From Globisporangium splendens (Eukaryota; Oomycota; Peronosporomycetes; Pythiales; Pythiaceae), in NCBI GenBank assembly GCA_006386115.1, contig VFIW01000130.1, positions 51,068-115,067 on the forward strand: DNA of 64,000 nucleotides. Reading direction: 5' to 3'. A model generated the notes under the pieces. That model worked only from the letters and a program-made list of their open reading frames with translations. It searched no databases and was not told the DNA's origin. Below, in pieces: positions 63,860 to 64,000 of the stretch. Positions within the stretch are counted from its first letter, which is position 1. Every line of letters starts with the position of its first letter. A program made the translations under genes and the position numbers.

Positions 63860-64000
63860 CCATTGCATGCAAGGTGGCTCTTTGTGTGTGTCACACACCA
63901 CCTTGTGGAAGTGCATTGTGGGTGCGAAGATATTGGGTGAAACACATAATAGTGATCCCCACATGCACAGGTGACGTCATCGTCTGACGTCAGAGCAATC
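63860..64000 (-). repeat. Inverted repeat, right arm (runs to window end)
   Basis: Near-exact reverse complement of 63050-63200. Because it reaches the edge, the element probably continues outside the window. Confidence 0.75.

Overview
The window is nuclear DNA of an oomycete, most likely a Pythium-like member of the Peronosporales/Pythiales lineage. Three things support this. There are two elicitin-family genes, which are known only from oomycetes. Introns are few, short and GT-AG. Just upstream of most gene starts there is an initiator joined to a flanking element, matching the known oomycete core promoter (near GCTCATTYYNCAWTTT). No bacterial, viral, rRNA, tRNA or CRISPR feature was recognised.

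Layout. 0-2.3 kb: two tandem elicitin-like, probably GPI-anchored surface proteins. 2.4-9.0 kb (minus): a very long armadillo-repeat gene whose frame is broken by stops and frame changes. 9.9-11.6 kb (plus): a fungal-type cystathionine gamma-synthase-like PLP enzyme. 12.1-13.6 kb (minus): a two-repeat MYB/SANT factor of SHAQKYF type. 14.2-18.2 kb (minus): a complete tripeptidyl-peptidase II in two exons. 19.6-21.2 kb (minus): a three-exon protein of unknown function with in-frame TAG codons.

21.5-38.4 kb is the accessory part of the window: a cluster of six glycoside hydrolase family 5 (GH5) genes in both orientations. One is truncated at the 5' end and two have almost identical catalytic domains. 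They are separated by long, gene-poor, repeat-bearing spacers. 40.4 kb onward is again dense in housekeeping genes: SLU7 splicing factor, a seven-exon phosphomannomutase, a 1601-residue protein with six bromodomains, a three-exon cyclin, a coiled-coil protein, an Argonaute with all four catalytic residues, and a five-exon ASCC2/CUE-domain protein. The last 1.5 kb holds LTR-like direct repeats and an inverted repeat, probably the edge of a transposable element.

Functional themes. The elicitin and GH5 genes encode secreted or wall-associated proteins and show recent duplication and sequence exchange. The remaining genes serve core functions: chromatin reading, splicing, RNA silencing, ribosome quality control, sugar-nucleotide supply, cytosolic proteolysis and sulfur amino-acid synthesis. 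The observations I rate highest are the six-bromodomain architecture, the interrupted armadillo gene, the GH5 mosaics, and a heat-shock-element-like array inside the LTR-like repeat. Exon borders were placed by eye from frame, splice consensus and family similarity; none has transcript support here.
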